From Lachnospiraceae bacterium (GTDB lineage: Bacteria; Bacillota; Clostridia; Lachnospirales; Lachnospiraceae): DNA of 22,746 bases. Made by a program: the position numbers and the translations under genes. The stretch lies in the NCBI GenBank assembly GCA_902363675.1, contig CABJAV010000039.1, positions 1 to 22,746 on the forward strand. Direction: 5' to 3'. Under the pieces are notes generated by a model that saw only the letters and a program-made list of their open reading frames with translations, did not search any database and was not told the origin of the DNA. Shown here in pieces: positions 14,592 to 22,611 of the stretch; position 1 is the first letter of the stretch, and each line of letters starts with the position of its first letter.

Positions 14592-15827
14592 TTAGAAAAT
14601 TCTTCTTACTGCAAGAATTGTTCTGTAGTTTGCCGGAGAGCTAAGTTTGATACCGTCTCTTGCGTTACTAGCATGTACAATTGTGTTATTTCCAATGTAG
14701 ATTGCCACGTGTCCGCTGTAACATACAATGTCACCCGGCTGCATCTCGGAAGTACTTACTCCATATCCTACACTTCTCAAAGCACTAGAGCTATGTGGAA
14801 GACTTACACCGAACTTTGCATATACTGACATAACAAATCCAGAACAATCAGCTCCATTTGTTAAGCTTGTACCACCATACACATATGGGTTTCCAACAAA
14901 CTGGCAAGCATAGTTTGCAACTGCCGAACCATTTGATCCGCTTGGTGCAGAGTATGAACGATCTGAAGAACTATTGCTTGATGATGAGCTAGATGAAGAA
15001 CTACTGCTTGATGAGCTGTTGGAAGAACTATTTGTTGCATTCTCCTTCTCGCTTGCCGCTGCAGCTGCAGCTGCATCCGCCGCCTTACGCTCCTCTGCTT
15101 CTTTCTTCAATCTTGCTTTTTCTTCTGCATTGGACTCTGCGTATGTGTATTCTGTTGATAAAGCCACATAATCAGAAGATACATATCCATCTCCATCTTC
15201 TGTGGAAACTCCAACCCATCCATCGATTGACTCATCCACAACAGTAAGATCATCACCTTCCGGAACAAGTCCGATCACTTCTGCTTTCTTAGAAGCTTTG
15301 GTACGAACTTTTAAAGTCTCAGTATTGACAAGTGCTACTCTTCGACCTGCCTTCTTTGCAAGTTTCTCATCGCCAACCTTGACATAATCACTACTTACAT
15401 ATCCGGTAACAGATCCGGATTTGATCTTGTACCAGTCACCTTTCTTAGAAAGGACTGTTCCAACATTTTTTGCATATAACTTTCCAAGAGCCTTGCTCTC
15501 TGCAGATGCTTTCTTTCGAATATATACAAAATTATCAGCTGTCGACACAGCAATGTCTGCATACTCAGATGCTACAACCGGTGTCTCATTCTCCTTTACT
15601 TCAGGCTGTGCGCTGGCAACAACAGCTTCATCCTCAACAGTTGTTGCACACTCGCTCATGGCAAGTGAGATACCTGCGGTCGGTAATACCGACGATGTTA
15701 CAATGTTTGTAGTATAACTGGTAATTCCTGCAGTAGGCGCTGCGACAACCCCAACGGTAAAATTGCCAACGGTCAGTGCCCCAACTAATCCGCATGCTGC
15801 CAATTTTGTTAACGTTTTACGTTTCAT
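14592..15827 (-). CDS. Secreted SH3-domain NlpC/P60 endopeptidase
   Basis: A 411-residue secreted hydrolase expected to cut peptidoglycan stem peptides. Residues 1-30 form the signal peptide (VVAA-P). Two bacterial SH3 domains (about 93-150 and 162-222), each ending in GYVSSDYV, probably bind the wall. A charged, Ala-rich helix (about 233-262) leads to a serine-rich linker (267-288). The C-terminal NlpC/P60 domain (about 300-411) has Cys328 in GADCSGF, His373 in SGHVAIY and His385 in IVHASN. The ATG at 15827 follows GGAGGAG; the TTG at 15839 overlaps that site and is rejected. The gene has its own promoter and terminator. By architecture it is a candidate FtsEX-dependent hydrolase, but no coiled coil of the CwlO/PcsB kind is clear. 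Confidence 0.94.
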   Translation of the reverse strand: MKRKTLTKLAACGLVGALTVGNFTVGVVAAPTAGITSYTTNIVTSSVLPTAGISLAMSECATTVEDEAVVASAQPEVKENETPVVASEYADIAVSTADNFVYIRKKASAESKALGKLYAKNVGTVLSKKGDWYKIKSGSVTGYVSSDYVKVGDEKLAKKAGRRVALVNTETLKVRTKASKKAEVIGLVPEGDDLTVVDESIDGWVGVSTEDGDGYVSSDYVALSTEYTYAESNAEEKARLKKEAEERKAADAAAAAAASEKENATNSSSNSSSSSSSSSSSSSSNSSSDRSYSAPSGSNGSAVANYACQFVGNPYVYGGTSLTNGADCSGFVMSVYAKFGVSLPHSSSALRSVGYGVSTSEMQPGDIVCYSGHVAIYIGNNTIVHASNARDGIKLSSPANYRTILAVRRIF

Positions 15828-15869
15828 TTTCTCCTCCAATTTGTAAGTTTCTTTTAACGAACTATCGTT

Positions 15870-15895
15870 TGTTACGAATTTATTACAAATGTTAC
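15870..15895. promoter_or_regulatory. Possible WalR-like direct repeats in the NlpC/P60 leader
   Basis: On the plus strand TGTTAC (15870-15875), TATTAC (15881-15886) and TGTTAC (15890-15895) occur. The first two are separated by 5 bases, the spacing of the WalR consensus TGTWAH-N5-TGTWAH, with one mismatch in the second half. They lie at or just after the predicted transcription start, a place more suited to repression. Confidence 0.35.
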
Positions 15896-15901
15896 GGTGC
15901 T

Positions 15902-15930
15902 ATTATAGCAAAGCCCCCCGTATGTGTCAA
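15902..15930 (-). promoter_or_regulatory. Perfect-consensus sigma-A promoter of the NlpC/P60 gene
   Basis: TTGACA (15925-15930), a 17-base spacer and TATAAT (15902-15907) on the minus strand match consensus at every position. The expected start is near 15895, giving a 68-base leader. Confidence 0.92.
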
Positions 15931-15962
15931 GCCTATACATGGTACCAAAGGACCATTTTCCC

Positions 15963-15991
15963 TTGATTTTTTTAATTTTTTATGAAATAAT
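15963..15991 (+). promoter_or_regulatory. Probable promoter of the yjfB-like gene
   Basis: TTGATT (15963-15968), a 17-base spacer and AATAAT (15986-15991) on the plus strand. No sigma-D motif (TAAA-N15-GCCGATAT) is visible, although yjfB in Bacillus belongs to the motility regulon. Confidence 0.5.
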
Positions 15992-16028
15992 ATTAAGAAA
16001 TACAAAATGATTGCAGGAGGTATTGCCA

Positions 16029-16223
16029 ATGGATATCACAAATGTCAGTTCTGCACTCAGTGCCCTGCAATTTTCCGATACTTCTTCCCTTACGCAGTCT
16101 GTAAGCATGAAGATGTTGGACAATGCATTGGACATGAATGCCACAATGAGTGACGGAATTACCAGGATGATGGAAAATTCCGTATACCCAAACTTAGGCG
16201 GAAATATTGACATTTCTGTTTAA
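16029..16223 (+). CDS. YjfB-like putative motility protein
   Basis: A 64-residue protein that starts MDITNVSSALSALQ and contains a SVSMKMLDNALDMNATM segment; this matches the YjfB (putative motility protein) family, whose members have about 60 residues and begin MDIxxLSxxLS. The function of the family is not known; the name comes from expression with flagellar genes in Bacillus. The ATG at 16029 has AGGAGG 8 bases upstream; the longer frame beginning at 16011 runs through the binding site and is rejected. No signal peptide or membrane segment is seen. It is the only confident plus-strand gene in the window and ends in a strong shared terminator. There are no flagellar genes nearby. Confidence 0.82.
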   Translation: MDITNVSSALSALQFSDTSSLTQSVSMKMLDNALDMNATMSDGITRMMENSVYPNLGGNIDISV

Positions 16224-16255
16224 AAATCCGTATTTGTTTCAAAAGTATTACGAAC

Positions 16256-16291
16256 AACAAAAAAGTGTGCATATTTGCACACTTTTTTGTT
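16256..16291. terminator. Bidirectional terminator between yjfB-like gene and ridA
   Basis: AACAAAAAAGTGTGCA (16256-16271) and TGCACACTTTTTTGTT (16276-16291) form a perfect 16-bp stem with loop TATT. The T run is in the 3' arm on both strands. Confidence 0.92.
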
Positions 16292-16309
16292 ACGCATTTT
16301 TATGATTAA

Positions 16310-16333
16310 AGGGTCAAAAGACCTTTTGACCCT
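16310..16333 (-). terminator. Terminator of the thioesterase-cvfB-ridA unit
   Basis: AGGGTCAAAAG (16310-16320) and CTTTTGACCCT (16323-16333) form a perfect 11-bp stem with a two-base gap. On the minus strand it follows the ridA stop by 10 bases and is followed by TTAATCAT, a weak U tail. Confidence 0.6.
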
Positions 16334-16343
16334 CATATCATTT

Positions 16344-16718
16344 TTATTTCGTTGCAATCGCTTCGATCTCAAGCATAACATCTTTTGGAAGTCTTGCTAC
16401 CTCTACACAGCTTCTGGAGGGAAACGGTGCCGGGAAAAACTCGGCATACACTTCATTAATTGCACCGAAGTCATTCATTTCCTTAATGAATACCGTTGTC
16501 TTAACGACCTTATCCATACTTGTTCCCGCTGCCTCTAACAGATTTGACAAATTTTCAAAAGCCTGTTTTGCCTGCGCAACAGATCCCTCAGGAATTTCTC
16601 CTGTTGCTGGAACTACCGGGATGATTCCGGAAGTATATACCATTCCATTTACCTCAATTGCCTGTGAATATGGTCCGATTGCAGCCGGAGCCTTATCTGT
16701 ACTGATTACATTCTTCAT
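16344..16718 (-). CDS. ridA: RidA family enamine/imine deaminase
   Basis: A 124-residue protein of the YjgF/YER057c/UK114 family. RidA hydrolyses reactive 2-aminoacrylate and related enamines made by PLP enzymes such as threonine dehydratase, protecting other PLP enzymes. The pattern is AAIGPYSQAI near residue 13, TSGIIPVVPATGEI, and the conserved FPSRSCVEVARLPKD region containing the active-site arginine, ending with IEAIA. Full length for the family. The ATG at 16718 follows CAGGAGG by 8 bases; the upstream ATG at 16739 includes that site inside the coding frame and is rejected. A TATAAT-like box at 16788-16793 on the minus strand without a good -35 may give it a weak promoter of its own. 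Confidence 0.96.
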   Translation of the reverse strand: MKNVISTDKAPAAIGPYSQAIEVNGMVYTSGIIPVVPATGEIPEGSVAQAKQAFENLSNLLEAAGTSMDKVVKTTVFIKEMNDFGAINEVYAEFFPAPFPSRSCVEVARLPKDVMLEIEAIATK

Positions 16719-16794
16719 TTTGTTTTCCTCCTGATTCATAAGGACATCCGTCCATTTAAATTTGCCTTATCATAGGCTTATGCCGTCATTATAC

Positions 16795-17628
16795 TTAATT
16801 TTTCCGGATTTTTCCACCATCTAATGTAATTTTTCTTTCTTTATACAAACGACCAATTGCACGTTTGAATGCAGCCTTACTCAATCCTGTCTCACGTTTG
16901 ATTACTTCCGGGCTTGCCTTCTCTGAAAAAGGAAGTACTCCCGCATAGGAATCTAAAAGTTCTAAGATCTTCTGCGCATCAGCATCCATCTGAATATATG
17001 CCTTTTCCCGAAGTGTAAGGTCAAGCTTTCCGTCGGGCTTGACTGCGGTGATCTTTGCCTCGATCACATCTCCCACTTTCAGAAAACTGTGATCCTCCGA
17101 AACCGGAATACGTGCTGAATATTTATCATCAACCGCCACAAAAGTTCCAAAATTATCGGAAAATTCATACACTCGTCCCGTCACCGTATCATCCTTTTTA
17201 TACGGTGAATCTTTTGAAAGAAGATCATACAATCCTTTCATGCTTGCGCAAAGACGTGTACTTTTATCAATATATAAAGTAACAAGCACTTCATCTCCTG
17301 CTTCCACATGACTGGTCATCTCTTTATATGGAAGAAACAGATCCTTTTCAAGCCCCCAGTCAAGAAACGCACCGATTTTTCCCACTTCTTTCACAACAAG
17401 TGGTGCGTAGCCTCCGAGTGTAAGCTTCGGGGTATTGGTTGTAGCGATCAGACGGTCCTTGGAATCCTTATACAAAAATACGCGAATCTTCTCTCCGGTT
17501 TTTGCATTCTCCGGCACCTGTTTTGCCGGCAAGAGCACATGTGTCTCACTCGTCAGATCTTCCGCAAGATATACACCGAAATCTACTTTTTTCACATAGT
17601 ATAATTCCTGATATTCTCCTAATTTCAT
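16795..17628 (-). CDS. cvfB: CvfB-type S1 domain RNA-binding protein
   Basis: A 277-residue protein with three S1-like beta-barrel segments (about 1-62, 65-132 and 140-208; for example GKIGAFLDWGLEKDLFLPY and GRVYEFSDNFGTFVAV) and a C-terminal winged-helix domain (about 220-277, ETGLSKAAFKRAIGRLYKE). This order is that of CvfB/YitL, an RNA-binding protein that influences virulence gene expression in Staphylococcus; the precise target here is unknown. GGAG precedes the ATG at 17628. It is 63 bases after the thioesterase stop and probably in the same transcript, followed by ridA. Confidence 0.93.
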   Translation of the reverse strand: MKLGEYQELYYVKKVDFGVYLAEDLTSETHVLLPAKQVPENAKTGEKIRVFLYKDSKDRLIATTNTPKLTLGGYAPLVVKEVGKIGAFLDWGLEKDLFLPYKEMTSHVEAGDEVLVTLYIDKSTRLCASMKGLYDLLSKDSPYKKDDTVTGRVYEFSDNFGTFVAVDDKYSARIPVSEDHSFLKVGDVIEAKITAVKPDGKLDLTLREKAYIQMDADAQKILELLDSYAGVLPFSEKASPEVIKRETGLSKAAFKRAIGRLYKERKITLDGGKIRKN

Positions 17629-17691
17629 TCTCTACTCCATTCTCTGAATTTTTACTGATTGTAACGATTCAGAATTTCTGTTTTTATTCTA

Positions 17692-18402
17692 TCAACGATT
17701 ATGCAAAAACGCAATCACAGCATACGCACGTCCGTTTTCTCCGCACAGGGTAACAATTGTTTTGTCCTGCATCCGGCTCACGCGGGGAATCATAATATCT
17801 TTTACGACCGCCTCTTTCTTATATTCCACCCGGATTTCTTCAAACGTGAAATCTTCCGGAAGATACGAAAGCGCCACCTGTACATAGCGGCTGTTGTTCA
17901 TATGATGATTCGTGTCTATAAAATAAGGGGGCACAACAAAAGGTTCTTTTTCTTCGTATTCATCCGGGACTTCAATCTTACGTGTACTGCAGTCCATTGG
18001 AAGTTGTGGCTCCAAGCCATACAAGTCTACCATCTCCTGTGGTACTTTTGTCGGGCGTCCTTTTTGTGTATCCATCAGAACCCAGATGGAATTTGCATAT
18101 GCCAGCCGTTCCCCATTTGCGTCGTTCATCACAAAATTACGCATTCCATAAAAGCTCTTCATTCCATATGCCCAGGTCTGTGTCGTTACCATATCTGCAA
18201 GCTTCGGCATGCGATTCAGACAGATCTGCCAGGATGAAAGTACCCACGCCAGATGATGATCCGCCAGATAATCTACTCCAATGTGCAGACTTTCCGAATG
18301 AAACACACTGCAATCCTGAAAATAATCCATCAGTGCAAGCCAATTCAGTGTTCCTTTGGAATCCACTTCACTATAACGAATTCTGCTGTCAAAACTATAC
18401 AT
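17692..18402 (-). CDS. Acyl-ACP thioesterase
   Basis: A 236-residue protein with two hotdog domains. The first holds YSEVDSKGTLNWLALMDYFQ near residue 10; the second holds DTNHHMNNSRYV near residue 170, with the Asn and His typical of the active site. These enzymes release fatty acids from acyl carrier protein; in gut Clostridia they have no proven partner pathway. The ATG at 18402 is taken because GGGAGGG stands a few bases upstream, while the longer frame to 18468 would run through the tRNA terminator and into the tRNA. The gene lies directly after the tRNA-Gln terminator; a TACAAT overlaps the terminator's T tract and may be its promoter, with a poor -35. Confidence 0.9.
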   Translation of the reverse strand: MYSFDSRIRYSEVDSKGTLNWLALMDYFQDCSVFHSESLHIGVDYLADHHLAWVLSSWQICLNRMPKLADMVTTQTWAYGMKSFYGMRNFVMNDANGERLAYANSIWVLMDTQKGRPTKVPQEMVDLYGLEPQLPMDCSTRKIEVPDEYEEKEPFVVPPYFIDTNHHMNNSRYVQVALSYLPEDFTFEEIRVEYKKEAVVKDIMIPRVSRMQDKTIVTLCGENGRAYAVIAFLHNR

Positions 18403-18423
18403 TTGTGCCCTCCCTGCATGATT

Positions 18424-18454
18424 GTAAAAAAAAAGAACTTCCAACGAAGTTCTT
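18424..18454 (-). terminator. Terminator of tRNA-Gln
   Basis: AAGAACTTC, loop GTTG and GAAGTTCTT on the minus strand (18454-18433) form a perfect 9-bp stem followed by a further run of Ts. Confidence 0.9.
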
Positions 18455-18459
18455 AAAAG

Positions 18460-18531
18460 CTGGCCCACAAGGATTCGAACCTTGAAATGACGGAGTCAGA
18501 GTCCGTTGCCTTACCATTTGGCGATGGGCCA
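18460..18531 (-). tRNA. tRNA-Gln (anticodon CUG)
   Basis: The minus strand folds as a 72-nt cloverleaf. The acceptor arms TGGCCCA (18531-18525) and TGGGCCA (18467-18461) pair fully; the D arm contains AAATGGTAAGGC; the anticodon stem ACGGA/TCCGT encloses the loop CTCTGAC, giving anticodon CTG; the T arm is CAAGG-TTCGAAT-CCTTG. The discriminator is G and CCA is not encoded (the next bases are CTTTT), so it needs CCA-adding enzyme. Confidence 0.96.
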
Positions 18532-18553
18532 ATGTGTTGTTTCAACAATAGCT

Positions 18554-18582
18554 ATTATACATACATAGGTACCTTGTGTCAA
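18554..18582 (-). promoter_or_regulatory. Perfect-consensus sigma-A promoter of tRNA-Gln
   Basis: TTGACA (18577-18582), a 17-base spacer and TATAAT (18554-18559) on the minus strand. The expected start is about 16 bases before the tRNA. Confidence 0.92.
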
Positions 18583-18600
18583 CACTTATTTTTAAATTTT

Positions 18601-19260
18601 TTAAAAAATTTGAACAGTTTTGTCAATTAACGCATATACCGCATCTTCCCCCCACTCCATTTGTGCGGTTCCATTGGTCTGTTCTGTGATTTCTTTATAT
18701 AAGAAATCTTTCTGTTCTACCGGAACAAGAATAGTCAAAACTACATCTGCCGCATACTCTGTATCCAGAATGGCAGTCTTCTGCTGTCCGAACAGATACT
18801 GTAACTTTCCAAGTCCATTATAATCCGTATGAATGATTAATTTCTTTCCCTGGCGTTTTTCGATAATTTTGCTGGCCGCAAGCCCTGCCTGGGTAGCAGA
18901 CTGATACGCCCGTACCAGCCCACCAGTGCCAAGCAGTACTCCGCCAAAATATCTGGTCACCACGACAGCCACATTGGTAATGCCCTCCCGAAGCAATACA
19001 TCCAGCATCGGACGGCCCGCCGTCTGCGCCGGCTCCCCATCATCGGAACAACGGGTAACTTCCTGCCGGCTTCCAATGACAAATGCAGAACAATTGTGTC
19101 TTGCATCCCAATATTTCTTTTTCATCTCATTGATAAAAGCTACCGCTTCCTCTTCTGTTTCTACCGGTCGTACCGTTGCGATAAAGCGTGATTTTTTTTC
19201 TACAATCTCACCCTCTCCGCCTTCATAGACAACGCGATATCCATTGGCTGTCGTTTCCAT
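18601..19260 (-). CDS. yigZ: YigZ/IMPACT family protein
   Basis: A 219-residue protein. The N-terminal IMPACT (UPF0029) domain (about 1-130) contains KKSRFIATVRPV, the SDDGEPAQTAGRPML signature and VVVTRYFGGVLLGTGGLVRAY. The C-terminal DUF1949-like domain covers about 135-205. The family is widespread, binds nucleic acid-like surfaces in structural studies, and has no settled function in bacteria. AAGGAG lies about 12 bases before the ATG. It is 24 bases after the PBP1A stop and therefore co-transcribed. After its stop there is only an A/T palindrome (AAATTTTTT-AAAAAATTT), not a clear terminator, so readthrough into the tRNA is possible. Confidence 0.93.
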   Translation of the reverse strand: METTANGYRVVYEGGEGEIVEKKSRFIATVRPVETEEEAVAFINEMKKKYWDARHNCSAFVIGSRQEVTRCSDDGEPAQTAGRPMLDVLLREGITNVAVVVTRYFGGVLLGTGGLVRAYQSATQAGLAASKIIEKRQGKKLIIHTDYNGLGKLQYLFGQQKTAILDTEYAADVVLTILVPVEQKDFLYKEITEQTNGTAQMEWGEDAVYALIDKTVQIF

Positions 19261-19284
19261 ATCTCATCGTTCTCCTTGCGATTC

Positions 19285-22011
19285 TCATCGGTGGAATGCC
19301 ATTATCCATCTCCAGATACCAAATGCTGTAAGCGATGGATCTAATTCCTCCGGTTCATCTGCCGGAGTATCCTCTCCCTCCTCCGGTGTCTGTGGTTCAT
19401 CAATTTCACCATCTGCTGGATCTTCATCCGAAGGTTCCTCCGGGTTCTCCTCATCCGGGATGTAATTTTCATCGTGAACCGAGCATGTCTTATTCAGGAA
19501 CTCTTTACTTGCACAATACGGATAATCTGCAGATCCCTGTGCTGCCCCTACAATAAATACTTTTGTCTGAATATCTTCTTTCGGACAATATGGTCCTGCA
19601 ATTTCTCCGGATACTTTACAGATAGAGAGTACTTCATGATGATTGCATTCTTCCTTCGGGGTAGTGCCGGATGCAAAATACTCCGTATATTTTAAAGATC
19701 CTCTTGGATCATTTTCACAGACACCATCCTTTGGAAGAAGTCCGGATTTTGAACATACGGTAGCCTGTGTAATTCCTTTCGGTTTCTCAAAATCTTTGCT
19801 CTCAAGATTTTCATGCACACGTTTCATAACCGAGCGCCAGAGATTCTTTGGATAAGAAGTTCCTGCTCCACCCATCTGCTTGGAGTTGTCATCATAGCCC
19901 CCCCATACCACACAGGTATAGTATGGTGTAAATCCAGCAAACAACGCATCTCGATTGCTTGTTGTAGTACCAGATTTACCTGCCTGAACCATCCCGCTTC
20001 CAAAATATGCACGTGTTCCGGTTCCAGCTGTCATAACATCTTTCATTGCGTCAGTAAGAAGCCATGCAGTCTCTTCTTTCACAACACGGTGACGTTCCTT
20101 TGTCTTGGTATTATCCAAAATCACATTTCCATCATGGTCAAGTACCTGCGTATAAAAACTTGGTGCGATATATTCTCCCTGATTAGCGATTGCTGCATAT
20201 GCACTCGTCAGTTCCAGATTGGTGACACCTTTTGTAAGTCCTCCCAATGAAATACCCAGGTTCTTGTCATTTTCATCCAACGTCGTAAATCCAAAATCTT
20301 CCGCATACTGATATCCAAGATCCACGCCGATATCCTGCAATGTTTTTACTGTAACAATATTCATTGACCGGGTGATTGCAGTACGTAAATTCGTAAATCC
20401 CTTGTAAGTGTGATCATAATTGTTATATGTCTTAGATCCTACTGTAAAAGGCGCATCGTCCTCCACAGATGCCAATGTCATTCCACCTGCATCCAAAGCC
20501 GGTGCATAGCAGGCGATAATCTTGAATGTCGATCCCGGCTGACGTGTGGTCTTTGTCGCACGGTTCCATGTTCTGTTTCCAGCTTTGTCACCGCGGCCTC
20601 CGACAATCGCCTGCACCTCTCCGGTACTCTGATCCATAATCGTCATGGCAACCTGTGGCTGTGCTGTGATAAATATATATTCGGAATTATCTACCAGCTT
20701 GTCCCCTTTTTCAAGGACATCCTTTTCATACTTTGCAATTGCATCCCGACAGGCTTCTTCCGAACTGTAATTAATGGAATAATCCTGATTCTTATTCTTT
20801 GCCTTATAATAAGAAAGCATTGTCTGGTTCGTATATGTTTTAAAGCTTCCATCTGCTTTCTTTACCTGGAATGAAAGAATAAAAGAATACTTCGTTCCAA
20901 CTTCATAGTTGCCTGCATTGGCGACTTCCTCATCACAAATCTTCTGGATATCCAGATTCTGCGTGGATTTGATGGTCAATCCACCCTGATAGATTGCTTT
21001 GTACGCGTCACTTTCCGAATATCCTTTTACTTTTACGAGATCATTAAACACATCGTCAATAACCGAATCCACAAAATAACTGTTCATGGAAGTTTCAAAT
21101 CCACTGTTGTGCTCCGAAATGCGGTCATAAACATCATCTGCCATAGCCTCATCATACTGCTTCTGCGTGATGTATCCCTGCTTTTTCATAGCATCCAGAA
21201 CCATCTTGCGACGCTTTGCATTTTGTTTTGGATAAAGAATCGGATTATATCTGGACGGATTCTTTGTAATTCCGGCAATAACCGCACACTCCGACAACGT
21301 AAGATCCGACACATCCTTGCCAAAATAACGCTCGGCTGCTGCCTGAACACCTAACGTATTGTTTCCGAGGTTAATAGAATTGAGATAATTCTCAAGAATC
21401 CAATCCTTATCATCGACTTTCTTCTCCAATTCCACAGCGATATACATTTCCTGTATTTTTCGCTGCACCTGCCGTTCCATTTTTTCAATTTTGGAGATAT
21501 CTCCGGTATTTTCACTTTCCCACTGCTCGGATAACACATTGTTCTTTACCAGCTGCTGTGTGATGGTACTGGCTCCCTGTGTAAAATCCATGGATTTCAA
21601 ATCCGCCACAAGCGCGCGGGCGATTCCCTTCAAATCAATTCCGTTATGCTCATAAAAACGCTCGTCCTCAATCGCTACAACTGCGTGCTGCAAATCTTTT
21701 GGAATTTCGTCAAGCGTTACCGAACGACGATTCGAGCCTTCGGCCACGAGTGTTGCAATTTCGCTTCCATCACTGGCAAGTACCGTGGTGGAAAATCCGG
21801 TTGGTATAACATCTACCGCTGATATATCTGGTGCGGATGCAAGGATTCCCTTCACCGCTCCAACTACTGTGCTGACGCCAACAACGCCAATTATCAGTAC
21901 ACATATCAAAAGTATCTTTCCAAATACTACTCCGATTTTCCTGCGTACCTTTACCGGCTTACGATCTATCTGACGTGCACGACGTTTTATGGATGATTTT
22001 CCGTAATTCAT
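19285..22011 (-). CDS. Class A penicillin-binding protein (PBP1A type)
   Basis: A 908-residue bifunctional peptidoglycan synthase. A basic cytoplasmic start (1-26) leads to one membrane anchor (about 27-52). The GT51 glycosyltransferase domain (about 72-260) has the catalytic Glu115 in EDERFYEH and QGASTITQQLVKN. The transpeptidase domain has Ser494-xx-Lys497 in GSTFK, SMN at 549-551 and KSGTT at 679. The tail from about 780 is a cysteine-containing region followed by a long acidic Glu/Asp/Pro-rich stretch (about 848-893). The enzyme polymerises glycan strands and cross-links them outside the membrane. AGGGGGC precedes the ATG. It is followed by yigZ in one transcript. Confidence 0.96.
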   Translation of the reverse strand: MNYGKSSIKRRARQIDRKPVKVRRKIGVVFGKILLICVLIIGVVGVSTVVGAVKGILASAPDISAVDVIPTGFSTTVLASDGSEIATLVAEGSNRRSVTLDEIPKDLQHAVVAIEDERFYEHNGIDLKGIARALVADLKSMDFTQGASTITQQLVKNNVLSEQWESENTGDISKIEKMERQVQRKIQEMYIAVELEKKVDDKDWILENYLNSINLGNNTLGVQAAAERYFGKDVSDLTLSECAVIAGITKNPSRYNPILYPKQNAKRRKMVLDAMKKQGYITQKQYDEAMADDVYDRISEHNSGFETSMNSYFVDSVIDDVFNDLVKVKGYSESDAYKAIYQGGLTIKSTQNLDIQKICDEEVANAGNYEVGTKYSFILSFQVKKADGSFKTYTNQTMLSYYKAKNKNQDYSINYSSEEACRDAIAKYEKDVLEKGDKLVDNSEYIFITAQPQVAMTIMDQSTGEVQAIVGGRGDKAGNRTWNRATKTTRQPGSTFKIIACYAPALDAGGMTLASVEDDAPFTVGSKTYNNYDHTYKGFTNLRTAITRSMNIVTVKTLQDIGVDLGYQYAEDFGFTTLDENDKNLGISLGGLTKGVTNLELTSAYAAIANQGEYIAPSFYTQVLDHDGNVILDNTKTKERHRVVKEETAWLLTDAMKDVMTAGTGTRAYFGSGMVQAGKSGTTTSNRDALFAGFTPYYTCVVWGGYDDNSKQMGGAGTSYPKNLWRSVMKRVHENLESKDFEKPKGITQATVCSKSGLLPKDGVCENDPRGSLKYTEYFASGTTPKEECNHHEVLSICKVSGEIAGPYCPKEDIQTKVFIVGAAQGSADYPYCASKEFLNKTCSVHDENYIPDEENPEEPSDEDPADGEIDEPQTPEEGEDTPADEPEELDPSLTAFGIWRWIMAFHR

Positions 22012-22052
22012 GCCTGCCCCCTATTTCTATATTTTTACCTATAGCTTTTTTT

Positions 22053-22081
22053 ATTATAACAAAATTTAACAACAATAGGAA
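22053..22081 (-). promoter_or_regulatory. Probable promoter of the PBP1A-yigZ operon
   Basis: A perfect TATAAT (22053-22058) with TTCCTA (22076-22081) 17 bases upstream on the minus strand. The -35 match is poor (3 of 6), so the call rests on the -10 box and the position 42 bases before the start codon. Confidence 0.5.
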
Positions 22082-22117
22082 GAATTATTTATCGACAAGC
22101 TTTTCTGCTTTCCTTTC

Positions 22118-22603
22118 TTATAGAATCATAAGTTTTCGATATGTTTCTATTCTTTCCCGTAATTTTTCTTTGTCCGGGTGTTCCTGTACGAAAGCAAAAT
22201 CTGAAAAAATACGTTCTATTTCTCTCTGAACCTCCGGATATACACGGATATCCTCATCGTCTTTGATCTCGCAGGTCCGATAATAGTAATCCGCCAAAAT
22301 ACCACATGCGGCGAATTCCATTTCAATCTCTTCATCCTCAACTCCATCCCAAACAAAATCTTTTAGTGCACATAACGACATGTGAAATAAGTACGTACCT
22401 TCCCCACTCTCCAAATCTCCCGGAACAAAGCTTTCTTTTCCCGAAATTACTATTTTCTTTGTGCAATCACTCATACACAGTGAATCAAATATTTCCTCCA
22501 GAGATTCCTCAAAATATTCTATTTTCCACTGTTCCTGCTCATCCAGTTCCTCATACAATCCTTTTTCCAAAAGCAAAATTATTTCATCCAGTTTCCCGAA
22601 GAT
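22118..22603 (-). CDS. Hypothetical acidic protein, 5' end probably removed by IS insertion
   Basis: I do not recognise this family. The frame encodes an acidic, mostly helical, soluble-looking protein with no signal peptide or membrane segment; from the earliest near-cognate start (TTG at 22576) it has 152 residues, beginning MLLEKGLYEELDEQEQW. No ribosome binding site precedes that TTG. The same frame stays open upstream through residues HIFGKLDEII and runs without any ATG into the IS605 right end at about 22604, reaching a stop only at 22658-22660. The simplest reading is that the true start codon was cut off by the insertion, so the gene is probably not expressed. Features seen: Cys at several positions without a metal motif, and a Glu/Arg-rich C-terminus. 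Confidence 0.6.
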   Translation of the reverse strand: MFGKLDEIILLLEKGLYEELDEQEQWKIEYFEESLEEIFDSLCMSDCTKKIVISGKESFVPGDLESGEGTYLFHMSLCALKDFVWDGVEDEEIEMEFAACGILADYYYRTCEIKDDEDIRVYPEVQREIERIFSDFAFVQEHPDKEKLRERIETYRKLMIL

Positions 22604-22611
22604 GTGAACTA

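Noticed and set aside
14974..15247. Plus-strand frames opposite the serine linker and SH3 region of the NlpC/P60 gene
   Set aside because: Low-complexity Leu/Asp/Glu composition produced by the complement of serine and alanine codons; no binding sites.
19244..19465. Plus-strand Ser/Pro/Gly-rich frame opposite the PBP1A tail
   Set aside because: A mirror of the acidic Glu/Asp/Pro-rich tail of PBP1A, without start signals.
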